This document shows positions 44,264-54,295 of a stretch of DNA of 64,000 nt, piece by piece. A program made the translations under genes and the position numbers. The notes beneath the pieces are model-generated. The model did not search any database, was not told the origin of the DNA, and saw only the letters and a program-made list of their open reading frames with translations. This stretch comes from Nocardioides flavescens (GTDB lineage: Bacteria; Actinomycetota; Actinomycetes; Propionibacteriales; Nocardioidaceae), in assembly GCF_009823805.1 (NCBI RefSeq), contig NZ_WUEK01000009.1, forward strand, positions 161,831-225,830. Direction: 5' to 3'. Every line of letters begins with the position of its first letter. The stretch's first letter is position 1.

Positions 44264-45520
44264 TCACCGGCTCCCGAAGACGACCGCGACGTTGGCGCCG
44301 CCGAAGCCGAAGGAGTTGTTGAGCGCCGCGATGTCACCGACCGGCAGGTCGCGCGCCTTGGTCGCGATGTCGAGCTCGACCTTCGGGTCCTGGTCGTCGA
44401 GGTTGATCGTCGGTGGCACGAGCCGGTGGTGCAGGGCCAGGACGGTCGCGACGGACTCCAGCGCCCCGGCGCCGCCGAGGAGGTGGCCGGTCATCGACTT
44501 GGTGCTGGTCACCACGACCTGCTCGACGTGCTGACCGAGGACGGCGTGCAGCATCAGCCCCTCGGCGATGTCGCCGAGCGGGGTGGAGGTGGCGTGGGCG
44601 TTGACGTGGTGGAGGGTCGACGGGTCGACCTGCGCCTCGGAGATCGCCATCCGGATCGCCCGGGTGCCGCCGCGGCCCTCCGGGTCGGGCTGGGCGATGT
44701 CGTGGGAGTCGGCCGTGATGCCCGCGCCGAGCACCTCGGCGTAGATGCGGGCACCACGAGCGACGGCGTGCTCCTCGGACTCGAGCACCAGCACGCCGGC
44801 GCCCTCGCCGAGCACGAACCCGTCACGCCCGGTGTCCCACGGCCGCGAGACGACGGTCGGGTCGCCGCCGTCCTCGCTGCCGGTCTTGCTGAGCGCCATC
44901 ATGTTGGCGAACGCCGCCATCGGCAGCGGGTGGATCGCCGCCTCGCTGCCGCCCGCGACCACGACGTCGGCCCGGCCGAGCCGGATCGCGTCGATGGCCA
45001 TCGCCACGGCCTCGTTGCCCGACGCGCAGGCCGAGATCGGCGTGTTCGCCGCGGCCCGGGCGCCGAGCGCGAGGCTGACGTTTGCCGCCGGGGCGTTCGG
45101 CATCAGCATCGGCACGGCCAGGGGGGAGACCCGTCGGGCCCCCTTCTCCTTGAGCGTGTCGTAGTTCGACAGCAGCGTGTGCACGCCGCCGATGCCGGTC
45201 GCCATGGCGACCCCGAGCCGGTCGCGGTCGAGGTCGTCACCGGCGTCGGCGAGTCCCGAGTCGCGCCAGGCCTCGAGCGCCGCCACCATGGCGAGCTGGG
45301 TGACCCGGTCCATGCGACGGGCCTTGACCCGCTCGAGGACCTCGGTCGGCTCGACCGCGACGACGCCGGCGATCTTGACCGGCAGCTCCTCGACCCAGTC
45401 GGCCTCGATGCGGCGGACGCCGGAGCGACCGTTGACCAGGGCGTCCCAGGTGCTGGGGACGTCACCGCCCACCGGGCTGGTGGTGCCCAGCCCGGTGACG
45501 ACGACTCGGGTGCGACTCAT
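44264..45520 (-). CDS. fabF: 3-oxoacyl-ACP synthase II
   Basis: A 418-residue elongating ketosynthase. Catalytic Cys in ISACASGNEAV, histidines in NAHATSTPLGD and TKSMTGHLLGG. It condenses malonyl-ACP with acyl-ACP in each elongation cycle. ATG 45520 (MSRTRVVVTGLG). Fourth gene of the fab operon. Confidence 0.93.
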   Translation of the reverse strand: MSRTRVVVTGLGTTSPVGGDVPSTWDALVNGRSGVRRIEADWVEELPVKIAGVVAVEPTEVLERVKARRMDRVTQLAMVAALEAWRDSGLADAGDDLDRDRLGVAMATGIGGVHTLLSNYDTLKEKGARRVSPLAVPMLMPNAPAANVSLALGARAAANTPISACASGNEAVAMAIDAIRLGRADVVVAGGSEAAIHPLPMAAFANMMALSKTGSEDGGDPTVVSRPWDTGRDGFVLGEGAGVLVLESEEHAVARGARIYAEVLGAGITADSHDIAQPDPEGRGGTRAIRMAISEAQVDPSTLHHVNAHATSTPLGDIAEGLMLHAVLGQHVEQVVVTSTKSMTGHLLGGAGALESVATVLALHHRLVPPTINLDDQDPKVELDIATKARDLPVGDIAALNNSFGFGGANVAVVFGSR

Positions 45521-45571
45521 GCTGTGCTGCTCGCTTCCGTGTGGCGGGTGGTGCTGTGAGGTGGGGGCGGG

Positions 45572-45817
45572 TCAGCCCTGGGCGCGCTCGATGTAGGCGA
45601 CGGCGTCGCCGACGGTCTTGAGGTTCTTGACCTCGTCGTCGGGGATGGTCACGCCGAACTTCTCCTCGGCGGCCACGACGACCTCGACCATGGACAGGGA
45701 GTCGACGTCGAGGTCGTCGACGAAGGACTTGTCGAGCTGGACGTCATCGGCATCGACGCCGGCGATCTCGTTGACGATCTCGGCGAGGTCGGAGCGGATC
45801 TCCTCGGTGGTTGCCAT
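45572..45817 (-). CDS. acpP: acyl carrier protein
   Basis: An 81-residue acidic four-helix carrier. The phosphopantetheine serine is Ser40 in DDLDVDSLSMVEVV. It carries the growing acyl chain between FabD, FabH and FabF. ATG 45817 (MATTEEIRSD). Lies between fabH and fabF. Confidence 0.95.
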   Translation of the reverse strand: MATTEEIRSDLAEIVNEIAGVDADDVQLDKSFVDDLDVDSLSMVEVVVAAEEKFGVTIPDDEVKNLKTVGDAVAYIERAQG

Positions 45818-45888
45818 CTGGCGTTCTCTCTTCCTGGTTTCTCTGCGGTGGGGTGGTGCGGTTCCCTGGACGGGTTCTGTGGGCCTGC

Positions 45889-46890
45889 TCAGGGCAGCAC
45901 GACGACCTGGGCGGCGTAGGCCAGCCCGGCGCCGAAGGCGATGAGCAGCGCGGTGTCGCCGGACTTCGCGTCGCCGTCGGCGTACATCCGGTCGAGTGCG
46001 AGCGGGATCGAGGCGGCCGAGGAGTTGCCCTGCTCGGCGATGTCGCGGGCGATCCGGACCGAGGCGGGGAGCTTCATCGCGCGGGCCATCGCGTCGGTGA
46101 TGCGCATGTTGGCCTGGTGGGGCACGAAGCAGTCGAGGTCCTCGGGGGCGATGCCGGCGCGGTCCAGGGCCTGCTGGGCCACCTTGGCCATCGTGAACGA
46201 CGCCCAGCGGAAGACGGAGTTGCCCTGCATCACCAGGTGCGGCATCCGCGGCGCGTCGTCCTCGATGACCTCGCGCCAGTCCTGGCGCGAGCGGATCAGG
46301 TCGAACTGCTCGCCGTCGGAGCCCCACACGACCGGGCTGATGCCGGGGGTGTCGCTCGGGCCCACCACTGCGGCGCCCGCGCCGTCGGAGAAGATGAACG
46401 CCGAGCCGCGGTCGTCGAGGTCGGTGATGTCGCTCAGGCGCTCGACGCCGACGACCAGCACGTGGCCCGCGGAGCCGGACCGCACCATGTCGGAGGCGAG
46501 CGCGACGCCGTGGCAGAAGCCGGCGCACGCGGCCGAGATGTCGAACGCCGCCGCCTGCTCGGTGCCGAGCTCGAAGGCGATCTGGGTCGCGACGGCCGGG
46601 GTCTGCATGAAGTGGCTGACGGTCGCGACGACGACGGCGTCGATCTGGCGGGGGTCGACGCCCGAGCGCTCGACGGCCTCGCGGGCCGCGGCCAGCGACA
46701 TCGCCGCGACGGTCTCCTCGGGGCCGGCCCAGCGGCGCTCCTTGATGCCGGAGCGCTGCTGGATCCACTCGTCGCTGGAGTCGATGCGGTCGACGATCTC
46801 GCTGTTGGGCACGACCCGGGTCGGGCGGTAGGCGCCGAGTCCCAGGATGCGCGCGTGCGGGGCGCCGGTGGTGGAGCGCAGCTCGGCCAT
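45889..46890 (-). CDS. fabH: 3-oxoacyl-ACP synthase III
   Basis: A 333-residue initiating ketosynthase. Catalytic Cys in SAACAGFCHG, His in FVPHQANMRI and the Asn-bearing segment NSSAASIPLAL. It condenses an acyl-CoA primer (branched in many actinobacteria) with malonyl-ACP. ATG 46890 shares a base with the fabD stop (TGATG). Confidence 0.93.
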   Translation of the reverse strand: MAELRSTTGAPHARILGLGAYRPTRVVPNSEIVDRIDSSDEWIQQRSGIKERRWAGPEETVAAMSLAAAREAVERSGVDPRQIDAVVVATVSHFMQTPAVATQIAFELGTEQAAAFDISAACAGFCHGVALASDMVRSGSAGHVLVVGVERLSDITDLDDRGSAFIFSDGAGAAVVGPSDTPGISPVVWGSDGEQFDLIRSRQDWREVIEDDAPRMPHLVMQGNSVFRWASFTMAKVAQQALDRAGIAPEDLDCFVPHQANMRITDAMARAMKLPASVRIARDIAEQGNSSAASIPLALDRMYADGDAKSGDTALLIAFGAGLAYAAQVVVLP

Positions 46891-48101
46891 CAGTAGGACC
46901 CGTCCTGGCCGGCGCCGTTCTCGGGGTGCAGGCGCAGCAGCGGCTGGCCGGGGGAGACGAGGTCACCGTCCTCGACGAGCCACTCCACGACCTGGCCGCC
47001 GTGGGCGGCGGTGACACCGATCCGGTCGCTGCGGCCCGCGACCTCGCCGATCGGCTCACCGGCACCCAGCACGTCGGCGTCGGCGGCCGCCGGGGCGCGG
47101 TGGAAGGTGCCCTTGGCCGGGGAGACGACCATGCGCCAGGTCGGCGTGCTGCCGATCTCGGCCGACTCGCCGTGCTTGTCGCAGAACGCGCGGGCGTCGT
47201 CGAGCTGGTCGGGGCTCTTCAGCGCGAAGGTCTCGACGCCCTTGAGCGCCCGCTTGGAGATGCCGGTGAGCACCCCGGCCGGCGGCATCTCGAGGATGCC
47301 GGTGACGCCGAGGTCGGCGAAGGTGTCGAGGCAGAGGTCCCAGCGCACGGGGTTGGCGATCTGGCCGACGAGGCGGCGCAGCACGTCGCGGCCGTCGTGG
47401 ACGACCTGGCCGTCCTTGTTGGAGACGAAGCGGGTGCGCGGGTCGTGGACCGAGACCGAGCGGGCCAGCGAGGCCAGGTGGCCGACGGCGGGCTCCATGT
47501 GCACGGTGTGGAACGCCCCGGCGACGCTCAGCGGCGCGAGCCTCGCCTTCTCCGGCGGGTCGGCGGCGAGCGCCTGCAGCTGCTCGACGGTGCCGGCCGC
47601 GACGACCTGGCCGGGGCCGTTGTCGTTGGCCGCGGTCAGGCCGTGGCGCTCGAGGGTGGCGAGGACGGTCTCGCGGTCGCCACCGAGGACGGCCGTCATG
47701 CCGGTGGGGGTCGCCGCGGCCGCCGCGGCCATCGCCTTGCCGCGCTCGCGGACGAGGACCATCGCCTGCTCGGCGGTGATGACCCGCGCTCCGGCGGCCG
47801 CGGTCAGCTCGCCCACGCTGTGGCCCGCAACGGCGCTGACCTTGCCGAAGGCGTCGGTCGGGTGCGGGAAGATCCCGAGCGCGGCGACGAGGCCGGTCGC
47901 GACCAGCAGCGGCTGGGCGATCTCGGTGCGCCGGATCTCGTCGGCGTCGGCCTCGGTCCCGTAGTGGACGAGGTCGAGGGAGGCGACCGTGGAGAGCCAC
48001 TCGAAGCGGGCGCGGAACTCCGGCGCCTCGAGCCACGGGGTCAGGAAGCCGGGGGACTGGGCACCCTGGCCGGGCGCGACGATCGCGAGCACGTGCTCCA
48101 C
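46890..48101 (-). CDS. fabD: malonyl-CoA:ACP transacylase with C-terminal BCCP-like domain
   Basis: A 403-residue protein. Residues 1-315 are a standard FabD: GQGAQ at the oxyanion hole, the nucleophile in AGHSVGELTAA and the catalytic His region FHTVHMEP. Residues 320-396 add a domain reading VVSPAKGTFHRAP and then GGQVVEWLVEDGDLVSPGQPLLRL, the beginning and end of a biotinyl/lipoyl barrel like BCCP, but the EAMKM biotinylation motif is absent (GRSDRIG). Typical FabD is about 310 residues. GTG 48101 (VEHVLAIVAPGQG) is the chosen start; GTG 48092 is possible. First gene of the fab operon. Confidence 0.88.
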   Translation of the reverse strand: MEHVLAIVAPGQGAQSPGFLTPWLEAPEFRARFEWLSTVASLDLVHYGTEADADEIRRTEIAQPLLVATGLVAALGIFPHPTDAFGKVSAVAGHSVGELTAAAGARVITAEQAMVLVRERGKAMAAAAAATPTGMTAVLGGDRETVLATLERHGLTAANDNGPGQVVAAGTVEQLQALAADPPEKARLAPLSVAGAFHTVHMEPAVGHLASLARSVSVHDPRTRFVSNKDGQVVHDGRDVLRRLVGQIANPVRWDLCLDTFADLGVTGILEMPPAGVLTGISKRALKGVETFALKSPDQLDDARAFCDKHGESAEIGSTPTWRMVVSPAKGTFHRAPAAADADVLGAGEPIGEVAGRSDRIGVTAAHGGQVVEWLVEDGDLVSPGQPLLRLHPENGAGQDGSY

Positions 48102-48259
48102 TCTGCCGTCTGCGCCGGAGGCGTTCGCCTCCGGCGCGCACGAAAGTCCAGGGGTCGTCTTTGTGGGGTCCCCACAAAGAAGTGCACAGGTGCGCACTAC
48201 CCGCCAGTGCTACCTGCCAGTGCTACCTGTGGGTTCTCCTGCCGGGTGCTGGCGGGGAG
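48102..48259. promoter_or_regulatory. fasR-fabD intergenic regulatory region
   Basis: This 158-bp region holds three elements. A perfect 12-bp-stem hairpin (GCGCCGGAGGCG/CGCCTCCGGCGC, 48112-48137) precedes the fabD start. A 21-bp near-perfect palindrome built on CTTTGTGGGG (48159-48179) is followed by an exact 13-bp tandem duplication GCCAGTGCTACCT (48203-48228). FasR of Streptomyces activates the homologous fabDHPF operon from this region, so the palindrome and repeats are operator candidates. Confidence 0.65.
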
Positions 48260-49420
48260 TCAGCCCCGACCCGACTGGCGGCCCAGCACGAGCGCGATCT
48301 GCAGGGTGAACGCGTCGCGGGCGACGCCCGGGGTCAGGCCCGTGAGGTCGGCGACCTGCTTGAGGCGGTAGCGCACGGTGTTGGGGTGGACGAACAGGGC
48401 TCGTGCGGCCCCCTCCACCGACCCGCCGCCGTCGAGCCAGGCGCTGAGGGTCTCCACCAGCGTGCCCCGGGCCTGCGCCAGCGGCAGGTAGACGTCGTCG
48501 ACGAGCTGGCGGCGGGCGTGGCCGTCACCGGCCAGCGCCCGCTCGGCGAGGAGCTCGATGCTGAGCACCGGTCGCGGGGCGTCCGGCCAGCCCGCCGCGG
48601 CGCGGTACGCCGAGAGCGCGGCGCGCGCCGACTGGCCGGCGGCGACGAGGTCGGCCACGGCCGGGCCGGCCACGACCGGGCCGTCGCCGAAGAGCGGTGC
48701 GATGGCGGCCGCGGCCTCGCGGGCGTCGTCGGCCCCACCCAGCAGCACGACCAGGCGCTCGCCCTGCACGGCGCACAGCGCGTCGTACCCCGCGCCGGCG
48801 GCGGTCTGGCGGACCTCCTCGAACAGGTCGGTGTCGGTGCGCCGGGCCGGTGAGGTGCCGAGCACCACGCAGACCCGGCCCTGCGTCGTCCAGCCCAGCG
48901 CGCTGGCCCGCGACAGCACCGCCTCGTCGGTCTCGGCACGCAGCACGGCGTCGACCACCAGGGCCTCGAGTCGCGCGTCCCACGCACCGCGCACCTCGGC
49001 CGCCCGGGCGTAGACCTCGGCCGTCGCGAAGGCGACCTCGCGGGCGTAGCGGGCGATGGCGACGCGCACCTCGCGGGCGTCGTCGGCGTCCAGGACGCCT
49101 TCGACGTCGCTCTCGACCACCTCGATCGACAGACGCACCAGGTCGACGGTCTGCTGCAGGGTGATCACGCCGGCCAGCGCACGCGGCGCCGCACCGAAGA
49201 CGGCGCTCGTGATGGCGGTGCCGCCGCGGCGGGCTCCCTGCTCGTACCAGTCGACGAACCCCCGGATGCCCGCCTGGACGATCAGGCCCACCCAGGAGCG
49301 GTCCTCGGCGCTGAGCCGGCCGAACCACGGCAGGGCCTCGCCCATGCGCGCCGTGGCCGAGGTGCTGAGGCGCCCGGTGGCCCGGCGCAGCTCCTCGGCG
49401 ACGCGCGTGGCCTGGTTCAC
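48260..49420 (-). CDS. fasR: FasR-like PucR-family regulator of fatty-acid synthesis
   Basis: A 386-residue protein with a middle GGDEF-like/PucR segment and the C-terminal PucR helix-turn-helix (ARALFVHPNTVRYRLKQVADL). Position directly upstream of fabDHPF, size and family match FasR of Streptomyces coelicolor, which activates that operon. ATG 49420 (MNQATRVAEELRR). Divergent from an alpha/beta hydrolase gene. Confidence 0.85.
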   Translation of the reverse strand: MNQATRVAEELRRATGRLSTSATARMGEALPWFGRLSAEDRSWVGLIVQAGIRGFVDWYEQGARRGGTAITSAVFGAAPRALAGVITLQQTVDLVRLSIEVVESDVEGVLDADDAREVRVAIARYAREVAFATAEVYARAAEVRGAWDARLEALVVDAVLRAETDEAVLSRASALGWTTQGRVCVVLGTSPARRTDTDLFEEVRQTAAGAGYDALCAVQGERLVVLLGGADDAREAAAAIAPLFGDGPVVAGPAVADLVAAGQSARAALSAYRAAAGWPDAPRPVLSIELLAERALAGDGHARRQLVDDVYLPLAQARGTLVETLSAWLDGGGSVEGAARALFVHPNTVRYRLKQVADLTGLTPGVARDAFTLQIALVLGRQSGRG

Positions 49421-49497
49421 GCAACGATCCTGTCATCTGGGCGTGGTTCAATCGTCCACCACGTGGGCTCGAGCCCACGGTTGAGGGAGGTGGAGCG

Positions 49498-50454
49498 ATG
49501 CGGGGGCAGCTCCAGCACGCGCCGCAGCACGAGGTCCGGTTCGTCACCGTGCACGGGCACCGGCGCGCCTACGTCAAGGTCGGCTCCGGTCCGGCGCTGC
49601 TGCTCCTGCACGGACTCGGCTGCGACCACACGACCTGGGAGCCGGTCATCGACGCGCTCGCGCGCCGCTACACGGTCATCGCCCCCGACCTGCTCGGTCA
49701 CGGTCTGTCGGCCAAGCCCCGCGCCGACTACAGCGTCGGCGGCTACGCCAACGGCATGCGCGACCTGATCACCCTGCTCGGCATCGACAAGGTGACCGTG
49801 GTGGGCCACAGCTTCGGCGGCGGGGTCGCGATGCAGTTCGCCTACCAGTTCCCCGAGCGCACCGAGCGGCTGATCCTGGTCGCCAGCGGCGGCCTCGGCT
49901 CCGAGGTGACCCCGGCCATCCGGGCCGTCACGACCCCCGGCTTCCACCAGGTGATGGGCGTGCTGACCCTCCCGGGCGTGCGCCACGTCGGCAAGGCCGC
50001 CCTGCAGACACTCGCGCTCACCGGTCACAAGGCCCTGCGCGACCTCGACGAGGTCGCCGAGATCTACGACTCCTTCAAGGACCCCGACGCCCGCGCCGCG
50101 ATCCGCCACGTCGTGCGCGCCGTGGTCGACTGGCGCGGCCAGATCGTCACCATGGCCGATCGCGCCTACCTCACCCAGGCGATGCCGATGGCCGTCATCT
50201 GGGGCCGCGACGACCAGGTCATCCCGGTCAAGCACGCCGGCAACGCCGCCGCCCTGGCGCCCGACGCCCGCGTCGAGGTGATCCCCAACAGCGGCCACTT
50301 CCCGCACAAGGACCACCCGCAGCGCTTCGCCCGGGTCGTCCACGAGTTCATCCGCTCCACCCAGCCTGCGACGTACTCCCGCGCGCGCTTCCGCGGCCTG
50401 CTCCGCAGCGGCCAGGACGTCCGCGCCGTCGGCGGCGAGGCCACCACCGCCTGA
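49498..50454 (+). CDS. alpha/beta hydrolase
   Basis: A 318-residue alpha/beta-fold hydrolase. Oxyanion region LLLLHGLGCDHTTW, nucleophile elbow VVGHSFGGGVA, acid Asp in WGRDDQVIP and catalytic His in SGHFPHKDHP make a complete triad. Substrate is unknown; esters or lipids are likely. ATG 49498 follows GAGGGAGGTGGA. The promoter is shared with fasR. Confidence 0.85.
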   Translation: MRGQLQHAPQHEVRFVTVHGHRRAYVKVGSGPALLLLHGLGCDHTTWEPVIDALARRYTVIAPDLLGHGLSAKPRADYSVGGYANGMRDLITLLGIDKVTVVGHSFGGGVAMQFAYQFPERTERLILVASGGLGSEVTPAIRAVTTPGFHQVMGVLTLPGVRHVGKAALQTLALTGHKALRDLDEVAEIYDSFKDPDARAAIRHVVRAVVDWRGQIVTMADRAYLTQAMPMAVIWGRDDQVIPVKHAGNAAALAPDARVEVIPNSGHFPHKDHPQRFARVVHEFIRSTQPATYSRARFRGLLRSGQDVRAVGGEATTA

Positions 50455-50479
50455 ACTGCGGATCGGCGTCCCGGTCGAC

Positions 50480-50667
50480 TGGCTTCGAGACGGTCGCCAG
50501 CGCGACCTCCTCAACCACCGGCGCATCACCGGTGGTTGAGGGGACGAAGTCCTGTCTCGAATCCACTGCCGACTGGAGTGGTTTCGAGACGGTCGCCATC
50601 GCGACCTCCTCAACCACCGGCACATCACCGGTGGTTGAGGAAGGACGGAGTCCTGTCTCGAAACCAC
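50480..50667. repeat. REP-like palindromic repeat cluster 3
   Basis: Four half-units in alternating orientation (50480-50520, 50528-50565, 50578-50619, 50627-50667). Neighbouring units are separated by CATCACCGG-type spacers, giving two consecutive near-identical hairpins. It lies between the convergent alpha/beta hydrolase and aceE genes. Confidence 0.88.
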
Positions 50668-50670
50668 GAA

Positions 50671-50698
50671 CCCCCTCGACCAGCGATGGTCGAGGGGG
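50671..50698. terminator. terminator hairpin
   Basis: CCCCCTCGACCA (50671-50682) and TGGTCGAGGGGG (50687-50698) form a perfect 12-bp stem with a GCGA loop, 20 bp after the aceE stop on the minus strand. Confidence 0.8.
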
Positions 50699-50718
50699 TC
50701 CGTTGGGCGCGGCACCGG

Positions 50719-53520
50719 TCAGGCGTCGCCGCCCTCCTGCTTCACGCCGGCGACGGCGGTGGGGTCGTCGATGCGGTAGGCGCTGAACGCCTTCTCGACC
50801 TGACCGCGGTCGATCTCGCCGGCGTCGGCGAGCGCCTGCAGCGCCTGGACCACGACCGACTGGGCGTCGATGTGGAAGAAGCGCCGGGCCGCCGGGCGGG
50901 TGTCGGCGAAGCCGAACCCGTCGGCGCCGAGCACGTGGTACTCGGTGGGCACCCAGCGGGCGATCTGCAGCGGCACCGCCCGCATGTAGTCGGAGACCGC
51001 GACGACCGGGCCCTCGACGCCCTCGAGCCGGTCGGCGACGTACGCCGTGCGCGGGCTCTCGCCGGGGTGCAGGAGGTTCCACTCCTCGGCGGCGGTGGCG
51101 TTGCGGGCCAGCTCGTTCCACGAGGTGACAGACCACAGGTCTGAGGTGACGCCCCAGTCCTCCTTGAGGATGCGGGCGGCCTCGTCGATCCACGGGTAGC
51201 CGACGCCGGAGGCCATCAGTGTGACCCGCGGGCCGTCGCCCTCGCCCGTGGCGGTCTTGTGCATGCCGCGCAGGATCCCGTCGACGTCGACGCCCTCGGG
51301 CTCCTTGGGCTGGCTCACCGGCTCGTTGTAGACGGTGATGTAGAAGATCACGTCCTCGCCGTGCGGCTTGGCGTCGCTCGAGCCGTACATCCGCTCGAGG
51401 CCGGACTCCATGATGTGCGCGACCTCGTAGGCGAACGCCGGGTCGTAGTGCACGACCGCCGGGTTGGTCGCCGCCAGCAGCGGCGAGTGCCCGTCGGCGT
51501 GCTGCAGCCCCTCACCGGTCAGCGTGGTGCGACCGGCGGTGGCGCCGATGAGGAAGCCGCGCGAGAGCTGGTCGGCCATGGCCCAGATCGAGTCGCCGGT
51601 GCGCTGGAACCCGAACATCGAGTAGAAGATGTAGAACGGGATCATCGGCTCGCCGTGGGTGCTGTACGCCGAGCCGGCGGCGGTCGCCGAGGCCATCGCG
51701 CCGGCCTCGGAGATGCCCTCGTGGAGCATCTGACCCTGCTGCGACTCCTTGTAGGACAGCAACAACTTGCGGTCGACCGACTCGTACTGCATGCCGCCCG
51801 GGTTGTAGACCTTGGCGCTCGGGAACATCGAGTCCATGCCGAAGGTGCGGTACTCGTCGGGCGCGATCGGCACGATGCGCTTGCCGATGGAGGCGTCCTT
51901 CATCCAGTCCTTCAGCAGGCGGACGACGGCCATGGTCGTGGCGACCTTGTTCTTGCCCGAGCCCTGCTTGAGCTCGGCGTAGGTCTTCTCGGCGGGCAGC
52001 TCGAGGGGCTTGGACCGGATCACGCGGCGCGGGACCGAGCCACCGAGCTGCTTGCGCCGCTCGAGCATGTACTCGATCTCGGGGGCGTCGGCGCCGGGGT
52101 GGAAGAACGGCGCCGCGCCGGTCTCCTCGTAGGACCGCTCGAGGTCGCGGTCCGAGATCGGCAGGTAGAGCCGGTCGCGGAACTTCTTGAGGTCCTCGGG
52201 GGTCAGCTTCTTCATCTGGTGGGTGGCGTTCTTGCCCTCGAGGGCGTCGATCGTCCAGCCCTTGATGGTCTTGGCCAGGATCACCGTCGGCTGACCGACG
52301 TGCTTGGTCGCGGCGTCGAACGCGGCGTAGACCTTGCGGTAGTCGTGGCCACCGCGCGGGAGCTTGGCGATCTGGGGGTCGCTCATGTGCTCGACCATCG
52401 CCCGCAGCCGCGGGTCGCTGCCGAAGAACTGCTCGCGGACGTAGCCGCCGTCCTCGGTGGAGTAGGTCTGGAACGCACCGTCGGGGGTGCTGTTCATCCG
52501 GTTGACGAGCACGCCGTCGACGTCGCGGGCCAGCAGCTGGTCCCACTCGCGGCCCCAGACGACCTTGATGACGTTCCAGCCGGCACCGCGGAAGTTGGAC
52601 TCGAGCTCCTGGATGATCTTGCCGTTGCCGGTGACCGGACCGTCGAGCTGCTGCAGGTTGCAGTTGATGACCCAGGTGAGGTTGTCGAGCTCCTCGCGCG
52701 CGGCGATGCGGATCGCGCCGAGCGACTCGGGCTCGGCCATCTCGCCGTCGCCGAGGAACGCCCACACGCGCTGGTCGGCGGTGTCCTTGATGCCCCGGTT
52801 GTGCAAGTAGCGGTTGAACCGCGCCTGGTAGATCGAGTTGATGCCGGTCAGGCCCATCGAGACCGTCGGGAACTCCCAGAACTCCGGCATCAGCCGGGGG
52901 TGGGGGTAGGACGACAGGCCCTGGCCCGGACCGTGCTGGACCTCCTGGCGGAAGCGGTAGAGCTGCTCCTCGCTGAGGCGGCCCTCGAGGTAAGCGCGGG
53001 CGTAGACGCCGGGGGAGGCGTGACCCTGGATGTAGATCTGGTCGCCGCCGCCGGGGTGGTCCTTGCCGCGGAAGAAGTGGTTGAAGCCGACCTCGTAGAG
53101 GCTCGCGCTCGACTGGTACGTCGCGATGTGGCCGCCGACCTCGAGGCCCTTGCGGTTGGCGCTGGAGACCATCACCGCGGCGTTCCAGCGGATGAAGGCA
53201 CGGATGCGGCGCTCGGCCTCCTCGTCACCGGGGAACCACGGCTCGCGCTCGGGCGGGATCGTGTTGATGTAGTCGGTGCTGCGCAGCGCGGGGACGCCGA
53301 CGTTCTGCTCGCGCGCGCGCTCGAGGAGGCGCAGCATGACGTAGCGGGCGCGCTCGCGGCCGCGCTCGTCGACGAGCTGGTCGAAGGAGTCCAGCCAGTC
53401 GTGCGTCTCGTCAGGGTCGATGTCCGGGAGCTGGGTCGGCAGTCCCTCGTGGATGACGGTCGCGTTGGAGCGGTCGGCTCGTGGCGTCGACTCGGGTGTC
53501 TCTGCGGTCACGGGGTCCAT
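50719..53520 (-). CDS. aceE: pyruvate dehydrogenase E1 component, homodimeric
   Basis: A 933-residue AceE-type E1. The thiamine diphosphate motif is GDGEMAEPE, about 30 residues before [24 protein letters not shown] and the second transketolase-like domain ([17 protein letters not shown]) are present. It decarboxylates pyruvate and passes the acetyl group to the lipoyl E2, supplying acetyl-CoA for the nearby fatty-acid genes. ATG 53520 is the start; the frame continues upstream without similarity. Single-gene unit, divergent from DUF3052. Confidence 0.95.
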   Translation of the reverse strand: MDPVTAETPESTPRADRSNATVIHEGLPTQLPDIDPDETHDWLDSFDQLVDERGRERARYVMLRLLERAREQNVGVPALRSTDYINTIPPEREPWFPGDEEAERRIRAFIRWNAAVMVSSANRKGLEVGGHIATYQSSASLYEVGFNHFFRGKDHPGGGDQIYIQGHASPGVYARAYLEGRLSEEQLYRFRQEVQHGPGQGLSSYPHPRLMPEFWEFPTVSMGLTGINSIYQARFNRYLHNRGIKDTADQRVWAFLGDGEMAEPESLGAIRIAAREELDNLTWVINCNLQQLDGPVTGNGKIIQELESNFRGAGWNVIKVVWGREWDQLLARDVDGVLVNRMNSTPDGAFQTYSTEDGGYVREQFFGSDPRLRAMVEHMSDPQIAKLPRGGHDYRKVYAAFDAATKHVGQPTVILAKTIKGWTIDALEGKNATHQMKKLTPEDLKKFRDRLYLPISDRDLERSYEETGAAPFFHPGADAPEIEYMLERRKQLGGSVPRRVIRSKPLELPAEKTYAELKQGSGKNKVATTMAVVRLLKDWMKDASIGKRIVPIAPDEYRTFGMDSMFPSAKVYNPGGMQYESVDRKLLLSYKESQQGQMLHEGISEAGAMASATAAGSAYSTHGEPMIPFYIFYSMFGFQRTGDSIWAMADQLSRGFLIGATAGRTTLTGEGLQHADGHSPLLAATNPAVVHYDPAFAYEVAHIMESGLERMYGSSDAKPHGEDVIFYITVYNEPVSQPKEPEGVDVDGILRGMHKTATGEGDGPRVTLMASGVGYPWIDEAARILKEDWGVTSDLWSVTSWNELARNATAAEEWNLLHPGESPRTAYVADRLEGVEGPVVAVSDYMRAVPLQIARWVPTEYHVLGADGFGFADTRPAARRFFHIDAQSVVVQALQALADAGEIDRGQVEKAFSAYRIDDPTAVAGVKQEGGDA

Positions 53521-53725
53521 CGTGTCACGCTCCACCGACTCCGCCCGCGTCCGATTCGTACCCGTCGGTAGCCCGCTGCTGGACCACGGGGAGCCCCGGA
53601 GTCCGGGGGCCGGGACCCGCCGAGTGGGCGCGAGCGCTTGCAGTTGGGCTGCATCTCCGCTGGACTGTCCCGCGACAAGGCGTCTCGCACAGTGGCGGGG
53701 CCGTGATCGACCAGGGGAGACAGCA

Positions 53726-54160
53726 GTGAGCTCGACCGGGGGTGGCGACACCCAGACCGGCACGCCGGGAGCAGCGGAACGACTCGGCCTCGGCGCCGGC
53801 ATGGTCATCCAGGAGCTCGGCTGGGACCAGGACGTCGACGACGCCCTGCGCATCGACGTCGAGAACACCATCGACGCGGACATGGTCGACGGTGACTACG
53901 GCAACGTGGTCGACGCGGTGCTCCTGTGGTGGCGCCAGGACGACGGCGACCTCGTCGACGGTCTCGTCGACGCGCTGACCGACCTGGTCGGTGGCGGCGC
54001 GATCTGGCTGCTCACTCCCAAGGTCGGTCGACCCCACGCCGTCGACCCGGCCGACATCGCCGAGGCGGCACCGATCGCCGGGCTGTCGCAGACGACCACC
54101 GCGACCGTCAGCAAGGACTGGTCGGCGACCAAGCTGATCGCCCCCAAGACCCCCGCCTGA
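53726..54160 (+). CDS. DUF3052 family protein
   Basis: A 144-residue acidic protein ([38 protein letters not shown]). It matches the actinobacterial DUF3052 group, usually found beside aceE; function unknown. GTG 53726 has GGGGAGA at 53714-53720. Confidence 0.8.
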   Translation: MSSTGGGDTQTGTPGAAERLGLGAGMVIQELGWDQDVDDALRIDVENTIDADMVDGDYGNVVDAVLLWWRQDDGDLVDGLVDALTDLVGGGAIWLLTPKVGRPHAVDPADIAEAAPIAGLSQTTTATVSKDWSATKLIAPKTPA

Positions 54161-54295
54161 GGTCCACCCCGAGGCCTGTCTCCGAGCCGTGCGTCCAACG
54201 ACGAGCGCGGCCCCGGGTCACGGCGTGTGCCGCGTGTCGGTGAACACGCGGACACCGGGTGTCGCCGCGGCCCCGCGCGTGGCATCCTGCGAAAG

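Noticed and set aside
51259..53571. 770-codon plus-strand frame opposite aceE
   Set aside because: Antisense of a highly conserved essential gene with Leu/Val/Asp-rich noise composition; no start signal.
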